From Owenweeksia hongkongensis DSM 17368 (GTDB taxonomy: Bacteria > Bacteroidota > Bacteroidia > Flavobacteriales > Schleiferiaceae): DNA of 64,000 nt. The position numbers and the translations under genes were made by a program. Of the stretch, positions 8,487 through 17,530 are shown piece after piece. Location of the stretch: assembly GCF_000236705.1 (NCBI RefSeq), contig NC_016599.1, forward strand, positions 1,364,001-1,428,000, read 5' to 3'. How positions within the stretch are numbered: the stretch's first letter is position 1; each line of letters starts with the position of its first letter. The notes under the pieces are model-generated. The model searched no databases. It saw nothing but the letters and a program-made list of their open reading frames with translations, and was not told where the DNA came from.

Positions 8487-10796
8487 TTAATCCTTCTTAC
8501 CAAAAATTCGCTTAAACAGCCCTTTTTTCTCCTTTTGTTCGCCATTGTTCTTTTCAGAGTCTTTTGGTTGCTTAATCTCCTTTCCTTCTTCTTTACTGAA
8601 GAGGTCAAAAAACTTGTCCATTACATTTTCCTCCCGAAAATCAGGGCAGTCAAAATCTGACATTTGCTTGGAAGATAATGGCTCAAAGCTGGCCCAACTG
8701 TATGTTTTTAAATTTGGATTGCGGTTTACACTTTGCATAAACTTGCCAAAAATTGGTAAAGCCATAGCAGAACCACTACCATAAGTTCCTGTTTTGAAAT
8801 GCACTGCCGGACTTGAAGCACCAACCCACGCTCCTGCCACCAATTTTGGGTTATAACCAATAAACCAACCATCAGTATAGTTTTGTGCAGTTCCGGTTTT
8901 CCCGGCAAGGTCATTCCGTAAGCCATACACATTACGAAGTTTTGTTCCGGTTCCCTCATTTACCACAGCCTGAAGCATATAATTCATTTGGGTGGCAACC
9001 TCCTCGTCAAACACATAAATTGTTCTGGACACACCACGCTTCTCATATAAAACTTCACCATCGGCTGTTTCAATCTTACTAATCATGTAAGGCTCTACCC
9101 TCTTGCCTCCATTGGCAAACACACCATAAGCGCGCACCATATCATATAAACTGATGCTTGCAGTTCCCAAACTTATAGATGGGTCGTTTGGAATGTTTCC
9201 ACTAATGCCCATCTGATGCGCCATGGAAATCACGTTTCCTATTCCCGCCTCAAAAATGGTTTGCACAGCCGCCACGTTCACCGATTTGGCCAAAGCCGCC
9301 TTCATGCTATAAAAGCCTCCATAATTATCATCATAATTTCGTGGAGTCCAACCTTCGTAGTTTTCATAAACACGCTGCGTATTTTCAATATAATCGCAAG
9401 GCGAAGCACCTTGGCTCAAAGCTGTGGCGTACACTACAGGTTTAAAAGTAGAGGCAGCCTGCCTTTCGGCTAAAACGTGATCGTAAGGCAAAAAGCGATG
9501 GTCAATACCCCCTACCCATGTCAGCACTTCTCCGGTTTGTGGTTGCATGGCAAAAAAGCCGCTGTTCAGCAATCGAACGTAATACTCCACAGAATCGCGA
9601 ATGTTCATCTCTCTCACCGTGTCTCCCTGCGGGGCGTACAATTGAACAGGATGTTTTTCATTGAGATAATAATTTAAAGAATCATCGGAGAGCTTGCGCT
9701 TCATCAGATTTTTATAAGACCTGCTTCGCTTCAACTCATTGTCAAAAACACCAACCTGGCTACCCCAAGGTTTTCGATTTCCCCAATGTCTATCAAATAA
9801 ATTTTGAAGTTTACTCATGTGAGACTTCACAGCTTTTTCAGCATAAAGCTGCATGTCGGCATTAAGGGTGGTGTAAATTTTTAAACCATCAGCCTCCAAG
9901 CTATACGGTTCACCATTGGCATCTTTCAGGTTTTCAATCAGCTCTTTGGCTTGCTTTTTTACATGAACCAAAAAGTAAGGAGCCTTCGAGTCATCGGCTA
10001 CATTATTATATTCCAGCTGCAGCGGAAGTACCTTTAAAGAGTCGTACTCTTCTTGCGAAAGATAGTCGTAGCGGTACATTTGGTGCATCACCACATTTCG
10101 TCTGCCCATAGAATGATCCGGGTGCAAACGAGGATTATAGTAAGTGCTGGCTTTGAGCATTCCAATTAGCACGGCCGATTCTTCTACCGTTAGGTCTTTT
10201 GGTTTTTTGCGAAAAAAGCGATTGCTGGCCGCTTCTATTCCGTAGGTATTGTCAGAAAATGGAACGGTGTTGAGATAGAGTTCCAGAATTTGTCTTTTGG
10301 AATACATCCCTTCCAGACGAGTAGCCAAAATGATTTCTTTGAACTTATTTACGGGCATACTCAGAACGCCATGATTCTTGCGGCCGTACAGGTTTTTGGC
10401 TAGCTGTTGTGTAAGCGTACTTCCTCCACCAGCACTTTCGTCTTGTAGTAAAATACTTTTTACAAGCACCCGAACCATGCTTCGTTCGTCTACACCTTCA
10501 TGCTCATAAAAGCGTGCATCTTCGGTGGCAACGAGTGCATCCAGCAAATGCTGTGGAAGGTCATCTACTTTGGCATTGGTGCGGTTTTCCGTAAATATTT
10601 TTCCCAGCACCTTATCATCGGCAGAATATACCACGGTAGCCGTAGCATTGCGAATTTTCTGCAAATCATCTTCTGACGGAAGAGGCCCAAATATTTGCCA
10701 CTTTACAGCATAAAAGAAAAGTACAATGGCCAGCACTCCTAATACAAAAAGGCTGGCAAGGGTTATTAGAATTCTCTTCAGAAAACGTTTGTTCAT
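8487..10796 (-). CDS. class A penicillin-binding protein (glycosyltransferase + transpeptidase)
   Basis: 769 aa PBP1A-like murein synthase. There is one N-terminal transmembrane helix (about 8-30). The GT51 domain follows with EDARFYEHEGVD (catalytic Glu), GGSTLTQQLAKNLYG and KRQILELYLNTVPF. The transpeptidase domain has the three PBP motifs: STFK (in ASTFKPVVYATA, nucleophile Ser), KSVN and KTGTAQ. The C-terminus is a Lys/Glu-rich tail (about 735-769). It polymerises lipid II and cross-links peptides at the periplasmic face. It is convergent with the DUF4197 gene and ends 3 nt from it. Confidence 0.93.
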   Translation of the reverse strand: MNKRFLKRILITLASLFVLGVLAIVLFFYAVKWQIFGPLPSEDDLQKIRNATATVVYSADDKVLGKIFTENRTNAKVDDLPQHLLDALVATEDARFYEHEGVDERSMVRVLVKSILLQDESAGGGSTLTQQLAKNLYGRKNHGVLSMPVNKFKEIILATRLEGMYSKRQILELYLNTVPFSDNTYGIEAASNRFFRKKPKDLTVEESAVLIGMLKASTYYNPRLHPDHSMGRRNVVMHQMYRYDYLSQEEYDSLKVLPLQLEYNNVADDSKAPYFLVHVKKQAKELIENLKDANGEPYSLEADGLKIYTTLNADMQLYAEKAVKSHMSKLQNLFDRHWGNRKPWGSQVGVFDNELKRSRSYKNLMKRKLSDDSLNYYLNEKHPVQLYAPQGDTVREMNIRDSVEYYVRLLNSGFFAMQPQTGEVLTWVGGIDHRFLPYDHVLAERQAASTFKPVVYATALSQGASPCDYIENTQRVYENYEGWTPRNYDDNYGGFYSMKAALAKSVNVAAVQTIFEAGIGNVISMAHQMGISGNIPNDPSISLGTASISLYDMVRAYGVFANGGKRVEPYMISKIETADGEVLYEKRGVSRTIYVFDEEVATQMNYMLQAVVNEGTGTKLRNVYGLRNDLAGKTGTAQNYTDGWFIGYNPKLVAGAWVGASSPAVHFKTGTYGSGSAMALPIFGKFMQSVNRNPNLKTYSWASFEPLSSKQMSDFDCPDFREENVMDKFFDLFSKEEGKEIKQPKDSEKNNGEQKEKKGLFKRIFGKKD

Positions 10797-10839
10797 AATC
10801 TGTATGTTAGCGAGAGTAACCCAAAAAGTGCAAAATTGA

Positions 10840-11355
10840 TCAGATGCGCTTCATTTGATCTTTCAACATCTTGATTTGATCTTTCAACATGCCTCTATCG
10901 TCAAGCTTTTTTACTTCGGTAAGAAGCACAGTAGCTTCTCTTTTTCTCCTTTTAGCTACAGCGATACCAGCAAGCTGAAGCTTAGCCATAGCTTGGTCGT
11001 GCTTTTGGCGAAGACCTGTAGAAAGCGCCTTGCGCATCAGCGATTCAGCTTTACCAATTCCGGTTTGAGATTGAATCATTCCCTGCAACATATACCAGTA
11101 AGCCAACTGACCTTGAAGTAAAGATTGCTCAGGATTTTTAATTCTATTGAGTGATTTTTCAGCTTTGGCCATATCGTTTTTACGCAAGTACCAAAATGCC
11201 AAAAGCATATTTTCGTTGCGGAAATAGGTGAGCAATACCAAGCCAGCAAGCAATACCAACATAATACCGTTTCCGATGTTTCCTTCTACAAATTGCCAAA
11301 TGGCCAATCCGAAAAACAAGGCTGTAAGAGCAAGCCTAATGATCTTATTTAACAT
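10840..11355 (-). CDS. hypothetical membrane protein with TPR-like helices
   Basis: 171 aa. Two N-terminal hydrophobic segments (about 5-20 and 28-43) make a short membrane hairpin. They are followed by soluble helices resembling TPR repeats (FWYLRKNDMAKAEKSLNRI, AYWYMLQGMIQSQTGIGKA, ALSTGLRQKHDQAMAKL). The C-terminus carries a short tandem repeat, MLKDQIK MLKDQMK, produced by a 21-nt DNA repeat. I do not recognise a named family. It lies 43 nt upstream of the PBP gene on the same strand, so co-transcription is possible. Confidence 0.7.
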   Translation of the reverse strand: MLNKIIRLALTALFFGLAIWQFVEGNIGNGIMLVLLAGLVLLTYFRNENMLLAFWYLRKNDMAKAEKSLNRIKNPEQSLLQGQLAYWYMLQGMIQSQTGIGKAESLMRKALSTGLRQKHDQAMAKLQLAGIAVAKRRKREATVLLTEVKKLDDRGMLKDQIKMLKDQMKRI

Positions 11356-11459
11356 GTGCTATTCAAAAAATTTCGGGCAAAGGTAAGTTATCGGAGAGGA
11401 TTAGATTGATTGATTTGAATATTTACGATGTGGGATTTTTGATTTGGGATTGAATGGAA

Positions 11460-11513
11460 CACGGATGAAGCGGATAAAGCGGATTGTCACGGATTGCACT
11501 AATTTCACGGATT
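11460..11513. repeat. CGGAT-periodic intergenic repeat
   Basis: The motif CGGAT recurs at 11462, 11471, 11480, 11490 and 11508 with 9-10 bp spacing (ACGGATGAAG, CGGATAAAG, CGGATTGTCA and so on). Degenerate runs of this kind (CACGGATT units) occur in intergenic DNA of many Bacteroidota. No coding potential is evident and no known role. The rest of 11356-11579 holds nothing I can identify. Confidence 0.5.
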
Positions 11514-11579
11514 ATATTATAAGCCAATTCTTCTTGTCTTCTTTGCTCCTTGGCGGCTTTGCGTGAAATAAATCGCGTT

Positions 11580-14075
11580 CTAAAACTTACACACCAATCT
11601 CAAGTTCAGCAATCTTCCCGTAAGATAATTAGGCACAGCATAATCTCGGGCGGTAGAAATATCCTTTACCCACAGGTAGCTAATGGTGTTGTTGGTTCCA
11701 AAAAGGTTGAATACTTCCAGGGTTACATACATACTTTTGAAAGCGCCCCAAAACTTAGATTCGTAAGTGCGACTTTCCAAAATAATGTCTTTGGTAAAAC
11801 CAAGATCCACTCTACGATAAGGAGGTAATCTGTATTCCCGTTCTTCTGCTGTGGCCTGTGGCGGACCAAATGGCAGACCCGTTCCAAAAGTAACTGTACC
11901 GCTTACTCGGAATGTAGGGTCGCGTGGCAAATAATCCTGGAAGAAAATCTTAAAGTTTAACCGCTGGTCGGTAGGACGTGGTAAGTAACCCACGCCATCA
12001 CCTTCTATATCTTCCTGAATGGTCATAAGTGAAATACTAGCCCAACTTTCCACTCCCTGCACAAATTCACCATTAAGGCGATAATCGATACCCGCTGCGT
12101 AACCCTTTGAGCTATTTTCTGCAGTGTAGCGAATTCGCACATTGTCCATATCATAAGGTATAAGGTTGTCGAAGTTCTTATAATAAACCTCAGTCACCAT
12201 TTTAAATGGACGGTTCCATAGTTTTAGCTGATAATCATTCCCCAGTACCAAATGGATGGAGCGCTGTGCTTTGATATCCTCATTCAATCCCCCGGCAATG
12301 TCACGCATCTCACGATAAAAAGGTGGCTGATAATAAAACCCGGAGGCCAATCGGAAAACCATATCCTTCTCCCAATCTGGTTTCCAGCTAAAACTAGCAC
12401 GTGGGCTTATTACATTTTGCTTGTTGAAAGTCCAATAATTGGAACGGAGACCAATATTCAAAAAGAAGTCGTCTCCCCATCTTTCAAAAAGTTGTGAACG
12501 CTCTACATAAGCCATCACACGGTAGGAAGTCAAGTTTGCACGGCTATCATAGCTTTCGAATAGCTCTAAGTTTTTTTGCACAGAATCCACAGTGTAAATC
12601 GCCACTGGGATTGTATCATTAACATAGCCCAGCACTCCGTTTACACTTGAATTATGAGGCACATTATAGCCTGCCGAGTCAATCATTTCCCACTCTTTGT
12701 AGCGGTCAATAATATCTTCTCCCTGAAACTTTAATCCCCAGCGCCAGCTTACTTCACCTTTATCCCAAAATCCATCATGAGCTACATTCGCTACAATTGC
12801 ATCCAAGTTATTTCGAGCATAGTTCTGAAAACCTCCAACTCCACGTATGAAAGAAATCTCACCAAAATCATCTGAACCTAAATTGTTGTTTAGCTCACCC
12901 AAACTATAAGCAGCAATCACATCAAAATACTCCTGCTCAGTGGTTTGAAACACTGAAGCCGTGTACTTCAATTCCACTTTTTTAGATGGGCGATTTACTG
13001 CCGTTAAGGCCCCAAATCGCGTTACAAAATCATAATCTTCTTTTCCATCAAAAAACACATTCAAGCGAAGCGCCTCCTGAAAAGTACCAAAGTCGGTAGT
13101 TCTGCTGGTAGGCACAACTTTATACTGGTTTCGGCTATAGTTTCCTAAAAAACTTAGCTCCCACTCATCCGTAAGGTAATAGGTAAGGTAAGCCTGAATA
13201 TCGGTGTAGCTAGGTTTAAAATCGCCTTCGGTATCTAAAGACCCTAAAAGAAGTTGGTTGGTACGATAACGTGCGCCAACTAATACAGAAAGACGTTTTT
13301 TGAAATGAAGATTTTCATAGGTAAGGCCGCCTCCCAAAAGACTTCCTTCGGCACGCATGGCAAACTCCTTGGGTTGACGATAAGTAATATCCAGTACTGA
13401 GGCCATCTTATCGCCATAACGAGCTTCAAAACCACCGGCAGAAAAATCCACATTTTCTACCATAGCACCATTCACAAAACTCAATCCCTCTTGTTGGCCA
13501 TTGCTCACCAAGAATGGGCGGTAAATTTCAATGCCATTTACATAAACAAGGTTTTCATCAAAGTTACCACCACGCACAGAGTATTGTGAACTCAACTCAC
13601 TATAGCTGCTTACCCCAGGCAATGTTTTAATGATTCCCTCTACGCTCGACCCTGCCCCCACATAGGCATCAATTTCTTTTTTTCGTACCGATACCTGATT
13701 GTCAAAACGTGAGCGCTTATCTACGATTTCAACGTTGTTCAAAACGTTTGGCATCAAGGTGATTGACTTATTCAGTGTTAGGCTTTCCCCTTTTTTAATA
13801 CTAAAAACTGTTGTGTCAGGATTGTACCCAAAGCTGGTAAAATATACAATCTGGTTATCCCCATGCGGGATTTCAATTTCATAGCTACCATCTTCTATGG
13901 TCAGCGCGTAAAAAGTTCCGAGAGTCACTTTAGCACCGTCCAATGGCTTTCCTTGCTCATCGGTTACAGTTCCTCTAATAAAGGTTCCTCGTTTTTGATT
14001 TTCCTGTGCATGCATCATCATCCCCAATAGAAATAGAGACAATGTGGCTAGCAATCGGTAAAAGCGAATAAGCAT
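11580..14075 (-). CDS. TonB-dependent receptor with carboxypeptidase-like N-domain
   Basis: 831 aa outer-membrane receptor. A signal peptide ends near MMMHAQ. Next is a CarboxypepD_reg-like beta sandwich (about 30-115: GTVTDEQGKPLDGAKV). A plug domain follows (about 125-240: EGIIKTLPGVSSYSELSS, SVRGGNFDENLVYVNGIEI) and then a 22-strand-type barrel ending in aromatic LNLRLVCKF. It imports a substrate too large for porins using TonB energy. No SusD partner is adjacent, so it is not a classical Sus pair. Twelve bases upstream lies a second gene with the same N-domain, probably co-transcribed. The substrate is unknown. Confidence 0.88.
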   Translation of the reverse strand: MLIRFYRLLATLSLFLLGMMMHAQENQKRGTFIRGTVTDEQGKPLDGAKVTLGTFYALTIEDGSYEIEIPHGDNQIVYFTSFGYNPDTTVFSIKKGESLTLNKSITLMPNVLNNVEIVDKRSRFDNQVSVRKKEIDAYVGAGSSVEGIIKTLPGVSSYSELSSQYSVRGGNFDENLVYVNGIEIYRPFLVSNGQQEGLSFVNGAMVENVDFSAGGFEARYGDKMASVLDITYRQPKEFAMRAEGSLLGGGLTYENLHFKKRLSVLVGARYRTNQLLLGSLDTEGDFKPSYTDIQAYLTYYLTDEWELSFLGNYSRNQYKVVPTSRTTDFGTFQEALRLNVFFDGKEDYDFVTRFGALTAVNRPSKKVELKYTASVFQTTEQEYFDVIAAYSLGELNNNLGSDDFGEISFIRGVGGFQNYARNNLDAIVANVAHDGFWDKGEVSWRWGLKFQGEDIIDRYKEWEMIDSAGYNVPHNSSVNGVLGYVNDTIPVAIYTVDSVQKNLELFESYDSRANLTSYRVMAYVERSQLFERWGDDFFLNIGLRSNYWTFNKQNVISPRASFSWKPDWEKDMVFRLASGFYYQPPFYREMRDIAGGLNEDIKAQRSIHLVLGNDYQLKLWNRPFKMVTEVYYKNFDNLIPYDMDNVRIRYTAENSSKGYAAGIDYRLNGEFVQGVESWASISLMTIQEDIEGDGVGYLPRPTDQRLNFKIFFQDYLPRDPTFRVSGTVTFGTGLPFGPPQATAEEREYRLPPYRRVDLGFTKDIILESRTYESKFWGAFKSMYVTLEVFNLFGTNNTISYLWVKDISTARDYAVPNYLTGRLLNLRLVCKF

Positions 14076-14087
14076 TGGCGTAAGTCG

Positions 14088-14756
14088 TTATCTTGAGGAG
14101 TCTGAATCGAAATCTCCTCTTTTGAGAGCTTCAAAGAATTGTGCCCAAGCAAATGGGTTACTTAATGAACCAAGGATGGCCGTACCACCACCTGAGTAAT
14201 TATTATATCTGCCGTAATTATAAATCTCAGCATTCTTTGCTGCTATCACATAATCTTGAATTTCGGCCGCACTGTAGCCCATTTTGGCAGCACGTGCTTT
14301 TAATTCTTGAATGGCGAGATTTCGCATGGCAATATCTTCTTCTGTAGTTGGCACACGAGTAGCCAAAAATTCTTCCTTAAACTGTTCTGGCGTAGGCCAA
14401 GGATATAAAGTCACCTCTTGCAGCAAGGTGGTGTCGCGGTTCATTATCACCCGAGACAAATATTCTTTTTCATCCAAAGTATCTGGAATTACCAACGTTT
14501 CGGTTCTAAAACCGATGCTTGAAAAAAGTAAAGTATCGCCAGGCAGTACTGCAAAAGAGAAGAAACCTTCTGAATTGGTTGCTGCTCCGCGCTTGCGTTT
14601 TTTAACTACAATATTCACGTAAGGCATAAATTGTGGCTCGGCATCTCCCGAAAGCACAATACCCGACATCTGTACAGGATCTTTGGGCTGCTGTGCACAC
14701 ACATCATATGTAGCCACGCACAAAGCAAAAATTCCAAGTATAATTTTAAATCTCAT
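14088..14756 (-). CDS. secreted protein with carboxypeptidase-like regulatory domain
   Basis: 222 aa. A signal peptide ends at ATYDVCAQ (about residue 21). A single CarboxypepD_reg/CNA-B-like fold follows (about 28-120: MSGIVLSGDAEPQFMPYVNI, AATNSEGFFSFAVLPGDTL, FSSIGFRTETL). The C-terminal part is helical, charged and tyrosine-rich with no domain I know. It precedes the TonB receptor by 12 nt on the same strand. A periplasmic accessory to that receptor is a reasonable guess but not shown by the sequence. Confidence 0.7.
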   Translation of the reverse strand: MRFKIILGIFALCVATYDVCAQQPKDPVQMSGIVLSGDAEPQFMPYVNIVVKKRKRGAATNSEGFFSFAVLPGDTLLFSSIGFRTETLVIPDTLDEKEYLSRVIMNRDTTLLQEVTLYPWPTPEQFKEEFLATRVPTTEEDIAMRNLAIQELKARAAKMGYSAAEIQDYVIAAKNAEIYNYGRYNNYSGGGTAILGSLSNPFAWAQFFEALKRGDFDSDSSR

Positions 14757-14842
14757 ATAAGTCTTCTATGTATCCCTCTCCGAAGAGCATAACGGGAAGA
14801 TGGCAAAAATAGCATACTAATCTAGAAACTGTTTCGAAGTTT

Positions 14843-16555
14843 CTAAAAGATAAGATGATAAGTCTTCTCCGTCACATTCCCCTTATCATCACTTACGCTA
14901 ATACGTAAAACACGTTCCCCGTCCTCAAGGTTCAAGGCGCGAACATCGGTATAAATAAGTCTGTTCTTGGCATCATATTCAAAAAGAACCCACTCCCCGT
15001 CTATGGTAACTGAGTAATCATCAATGCCGCTAAGCTTGTCAGAAATGATAAAAGAAAGTCGTGATGCACCGTGTACATTGGAGCCATCTCTAAAATTCAC
15101 AGGGCTAACGCTTGGTGGAACAGTGTCCACCATTACCGCAAACTCACCAAACTGGCGCGTACGTGCTACTACAAAGCCATTTTCCCAGCGGCCACCTTCG
15201 TAGTCATCTAACTTTCCATCTTTAAAACTAGCAATGAATAGCTTGCTCTTATCACCATGATATTCCGCATCAGGCTTTATTTTTAAAGTATAATACTTCT
15301 GCACAGGCACCTCACGAGTTGCTATTTCATGAATAAAAGACAGGCACTCACTGCAGGCTGCTTTCTTTTCATACTGAACATAAATATCTGAATACAATGC
15401 ACCTTCAGGTAACACTACCTGAAAGTTATCTTTCTTAAAAAAGTTAGTTTGAGCATAGTTAAACTTGGGCAAATCCGGTTCTGGAGCTTCTGCCAACTCT
15501 ACCTCTGGTGGGCTGTACTTTAGTTCAAAGTTGAGTGTGCTCACATTCCCTGCTCTATCACTCACTTCTATATTTACAGGGTAAATAGAATCCGCCACCA
15601 AATCTGTAAGCTTCATGCGCTCCTTTACACGGTAAGCCGAAAATTGATTATTTGGCTCCAAATACATTTTGTTAATGGTCCTGCGACAGCAAGCTTTTTG
15701 AGCAAAATCTATATGGCTATTGATGTAACGCGTTTCCGCGAAAGCAAAAGTCTCCGCCACAAAATGATAATAGACCTCCTCGCCAATTATCATTCTTATG
15801 CTATACACACCATTTTTATTGGGAACCCCATCCAATCTGTCGGTGGTGGTTATCCCAAATGATGCTGGGTTAGAAACCTCTATAAGGCTATTTCCTGTAA
15901 GGCTATACACCCCATCGCCTTGGCGCAAAAGGCTGCGCGTGTAGGATGAAACGAGTTCTTCTTTATCAAACTCATACACCTCCAGATTATAAATATCAGG
16001 ACTACGGCCATCTTTTACATCAAAACCAAAAAGTAAGGGATTGATGATTTTTTCAGTTCGTGTATCTCTTATTTCAAAATGTAAATGTGGGCCACCACTG
16101 CCACCACTATTCCCCGAAAGGGCTACTAAATCACCCTGCTTTACGGGAAACACTTTGGCCAGAGGAAAAAGTTCAACTTCAAAAGATTTTTGTCTTTTTT
16201 GCTCCTCGCGGATAAAAGCCTGAATGGTATCATTAAATCGCTGTAGGTGCCCATACACCGAAGTGTATCCATTGGGGTGAACTATATACAAGGCATTTCC
16301 GTAGCCGTAAGGAGATACTTTGATGCGAGATACAAAACCATCAGCTACCGCTAGCACCCGCTGCCCCTCACGTCCACCAGTTTTTATATCAATACCCGCA
16401 TGAAAGTGATTGGTACGCAATTCACCAAAAGTGCCTGACAAAAAAAGAGGCATTTCTAGTGGTGAGATGAATTCATCTTGTGGATAATCCTGAGCATTTG
16501 CCAGAAATGAAAACAGAAATAATGCAAAAAATGCCAGTGGGCTGCGTTGCTTCAT
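14843..16555 (-). CDS. M23 family metallopeptidase (LytM-like)
   Basis: I place the start at the ATG at 16555, because MKQRSPLAFFALFLFSFLANAQ is a clear signal peptide; the ATG at 16591 would add 12 polar residues before it. The M23 domain follows at about residues 35-165: HFHAGID gives the zinc-binding His/Asp pair and GGPHLHFE the HxH motif with the catalytic His. The remaining 400 residues are beta-rich and look Ig-like. It is a periplasmic or outer-membrane endopeptidase, probably acting on peptidoglycan cross-links. The catalytic residues appear intact, so it is probably active and not a degenerate LytM regulator. Confidence 0.88.
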   Translation of the reverse strand: MKQRSPLAFFALFLFSFLANAQDYPQDEFISPLEMPLFLSGTFGELRTNHFHAGIDIKTGGREGQRVLAVADGFVSRIKVSPYGYGNALYIVHPNGYTSVYGHLQRFNDTIQAFIREEQKRQKSFEVELFPLAKVFPVKQGDLVALSGNSGGSGGPHLHFEIRDTRTEKIINPLLFGFDVKDGRSPDIYNLEVYEFDKEELVSSYTRSLLRQGDGVYSLTGNSLIEVSNPASFGITTTDRLDGVPNKNGVYSIRMIIGEEVYYHFVAETFAFAETRYINSHIDFAQKACCRRTINKMYLEPNNQFSAYRVKERMKLTDLVADSIYPVNIEVSDRAGNVSTLNFELKYSPPEVELAEAPEPDLPKFNYAQTNFFKKDNFQVVLPEGALYSDIYVQYEKKAACSECLSFIHEIATREVPVQKYYTLKIKPDAEYHGDKSKLFIASFKDGKLDDYEGGRWENGFVVARTRQFGEFAVMVDTVPPSVSPVNFRDGSNVHGASRLSFIISDKLSGIDDYSVTIDGEWVLFEYDAKNRLIYTDVRALNLEDGERVLRISVSDDKGNVTEKTYHLIF

Positions 16556-16660
16556 ATAGTCTTTATGAGGAAAGTTCCAGATTTTGGTCAAAGATAATAA
16601 CTTGCAAATGCCTGTATAACATTAGGATGATGATATTATTAATGAGGTAAATATAATTCC

Positions 16661-16690
16661 TTGATAAACTCATTTCGGTTCTTACCTTTG
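16661..16690 (+). promoter_or_regulatory. promoter of the zapB-like/zapA unit
   Basis: TTG (16661-16663), 19 nt, then TACCTTTG (16683-16690): a full match to the Bacteroidota -33/-7 pattern. The expected start of transcription is near 16695, 17 nt before the first ATG. Confidence 0.75.
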
Positions 16691-16711
16691 TGAAACAGTA
16701 AATGTGGTTTT

Positions 16712-17002
16712 ATGACAGATGTTCATCAGCGGCTTGGCCATATTGAGAAATTAATGCACGCATTGATTGATCAGCACGAAAAAGCTAACAATGACTTAGA
16801 ATCATTGGAGCAAAAGTATAAGTTGCTTAATGATGAACTGGCGGAGAAAAGTCAAAAAATACAAGAACTGGAAGGTGAATTGAGGGCGGCTAAAATTGCT
16901 CGGGGAGTTGCTTCAGGAAGTGAAGATACCGAACTGGCAAAAGCCCGAATCAGCACCTTAGTGCGGGAAATTGATCGCTGCATTGCTTTGCTCAATGAGT
17001 AG
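16712..17002 (+). CDS. small coiled-coil protein upstream of zapA (ZapB-like)
   Basis: 96 aa, predicted almost wholly helical with heptad spacing from about 8 to 62 (IEKLMHALIDQHEKANNDLE, LEQKYKLLNDELAEKSQKI), then a short Gly/Ser break and a second helix (KARISTLVREIDRCIALLN). It directly precedes zapA, and the pairing of a small coiled-coil protein with ZapA is common in Bacteroidota. A divisome role is inferred from that context. No motif proves ZapB homology, because short coiled coils cannot be assigned by eye. Confidence 0.65.
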   Translation: MTDVHQRLGHIEKLMHALIDQHEKANNDLESLEQKYKLLNDELAEKSQKIQELEGELRAAKIARGVASGSEDTELAKARISTLVREIDRCIALLNE

Positions 17003-17019
17003 ATGATATATAAAAAAGG

Positions 17020-17310
17020 TTGAAGGATTATTTAAAAATAAAAGTATCCATTGCTGATCGTGTGTACCCTCTTACGATAAAACCGGAGGAGGAAGAGCAC
17101 ATTAGGTCAGCCGCCAAAACAATCGAAGGCATCCTGAAGAAATATGGAGACGGATATGCCGTTAGAGATAAACAAGACCTACTAGCCATGTGCGCTTTAC
17201 AACTAGCTTCGCGGCTAGAGCGCAATAAGGGCAAAGAGCTTATTGATGCTAATGATGTGGATGGAAAACTACATCACTTGCAACAATTACTGGAAGCAGC
17301 AACCAGATAG
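17020..17310 (+). CDS. zapA: cell division protein ZapA
   Basis: 96 aa ZapA-like protein: KIKVSIADRVYPLTIKPEEE, then a helix bundle with RDKQDLLAMCALQLASRLE. ZapA cross-links FtsZ protofilaments at the division ring. The start appears to be TTG at 17020, since the only nearby ATG (17003) runs into a stop and the conserved N-terminal strand begins right after the TTG. AAAAAAGG immediately precedes it, the closest thing to a ribosome binding site here. It is followed by a 6S-like RNA and rny, matching the zapA-6S RNA neighbourhood known in several phyla. Confidence 0.85.
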   Translation: MKDYLKIKVSIADRVYPLTIKPEEEEHIRSAAKTIEGILKKYGDGYAVRDKQDLLAMCALQLASRLERNKGKELIDANDVDGKLHHLQQLLEAATR

Positions 17311-17369
17311 AAAAGACGTTCATTAACATAAACTTTTTTTCCCGCATCGATTCTTAGAATTTGCTAAAC

Positions 17370-17510
17370 TCAACATTAATATAATAGGAGTTTGGCTCAG
17401 ACTTTCTAGGTCAGGCCTCCTTTGAGTGGAAGACCGAAATTGTTTGGTAAACTCCGATCTTGTCTAACTGGGGTTTAGACAAAGCTTTGAATGGGTGCGG
17501 GTTTTTTATT
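17370..17510 (+). ncRNA. ssrS: candidate 6S RNA (6S-Flavo type)
   Basis: The 220-nt gap between zapA and rny is highly structured. GGAGTTT (17387-17393) pairs with AAACTCC (17449-17455) as a closing stem around a 55-nt interior. TTGTCTAA (17460-17467) pairs with TTAGACAA (17475-17482), and the transcript would run into a TTTTTTATTTTTT tract (17502-17514). Position downstream of zapA is the classic 6S RNA location, and a Bacteroidota 6S class (6S-Flavo) is described. A near-consensus -7 box (TAGAATTTG, one nt too long) sits at 17355-17363, supporting a 5' end close to 17370. Exact ends are approximate. A covariance search was not possible. Confidence 0.6.
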
Positions 17511-17530
17511 TTTTAACAACAAGTGTACAA

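Noticed and set aside
11580-14756. SusC/SusD polysaccharide utilisation pair
   Set aside because: The partner protein lacks SusD features (no lipobox, no TPR-type SusD helices), and no glycoside hydrolase is near.
17495-17530. GTG start for rny
   Set aside because: It lies in the T-rich end of the 6S-like RNA; the ATG at 17531 gives the usual membrane-anchor start.
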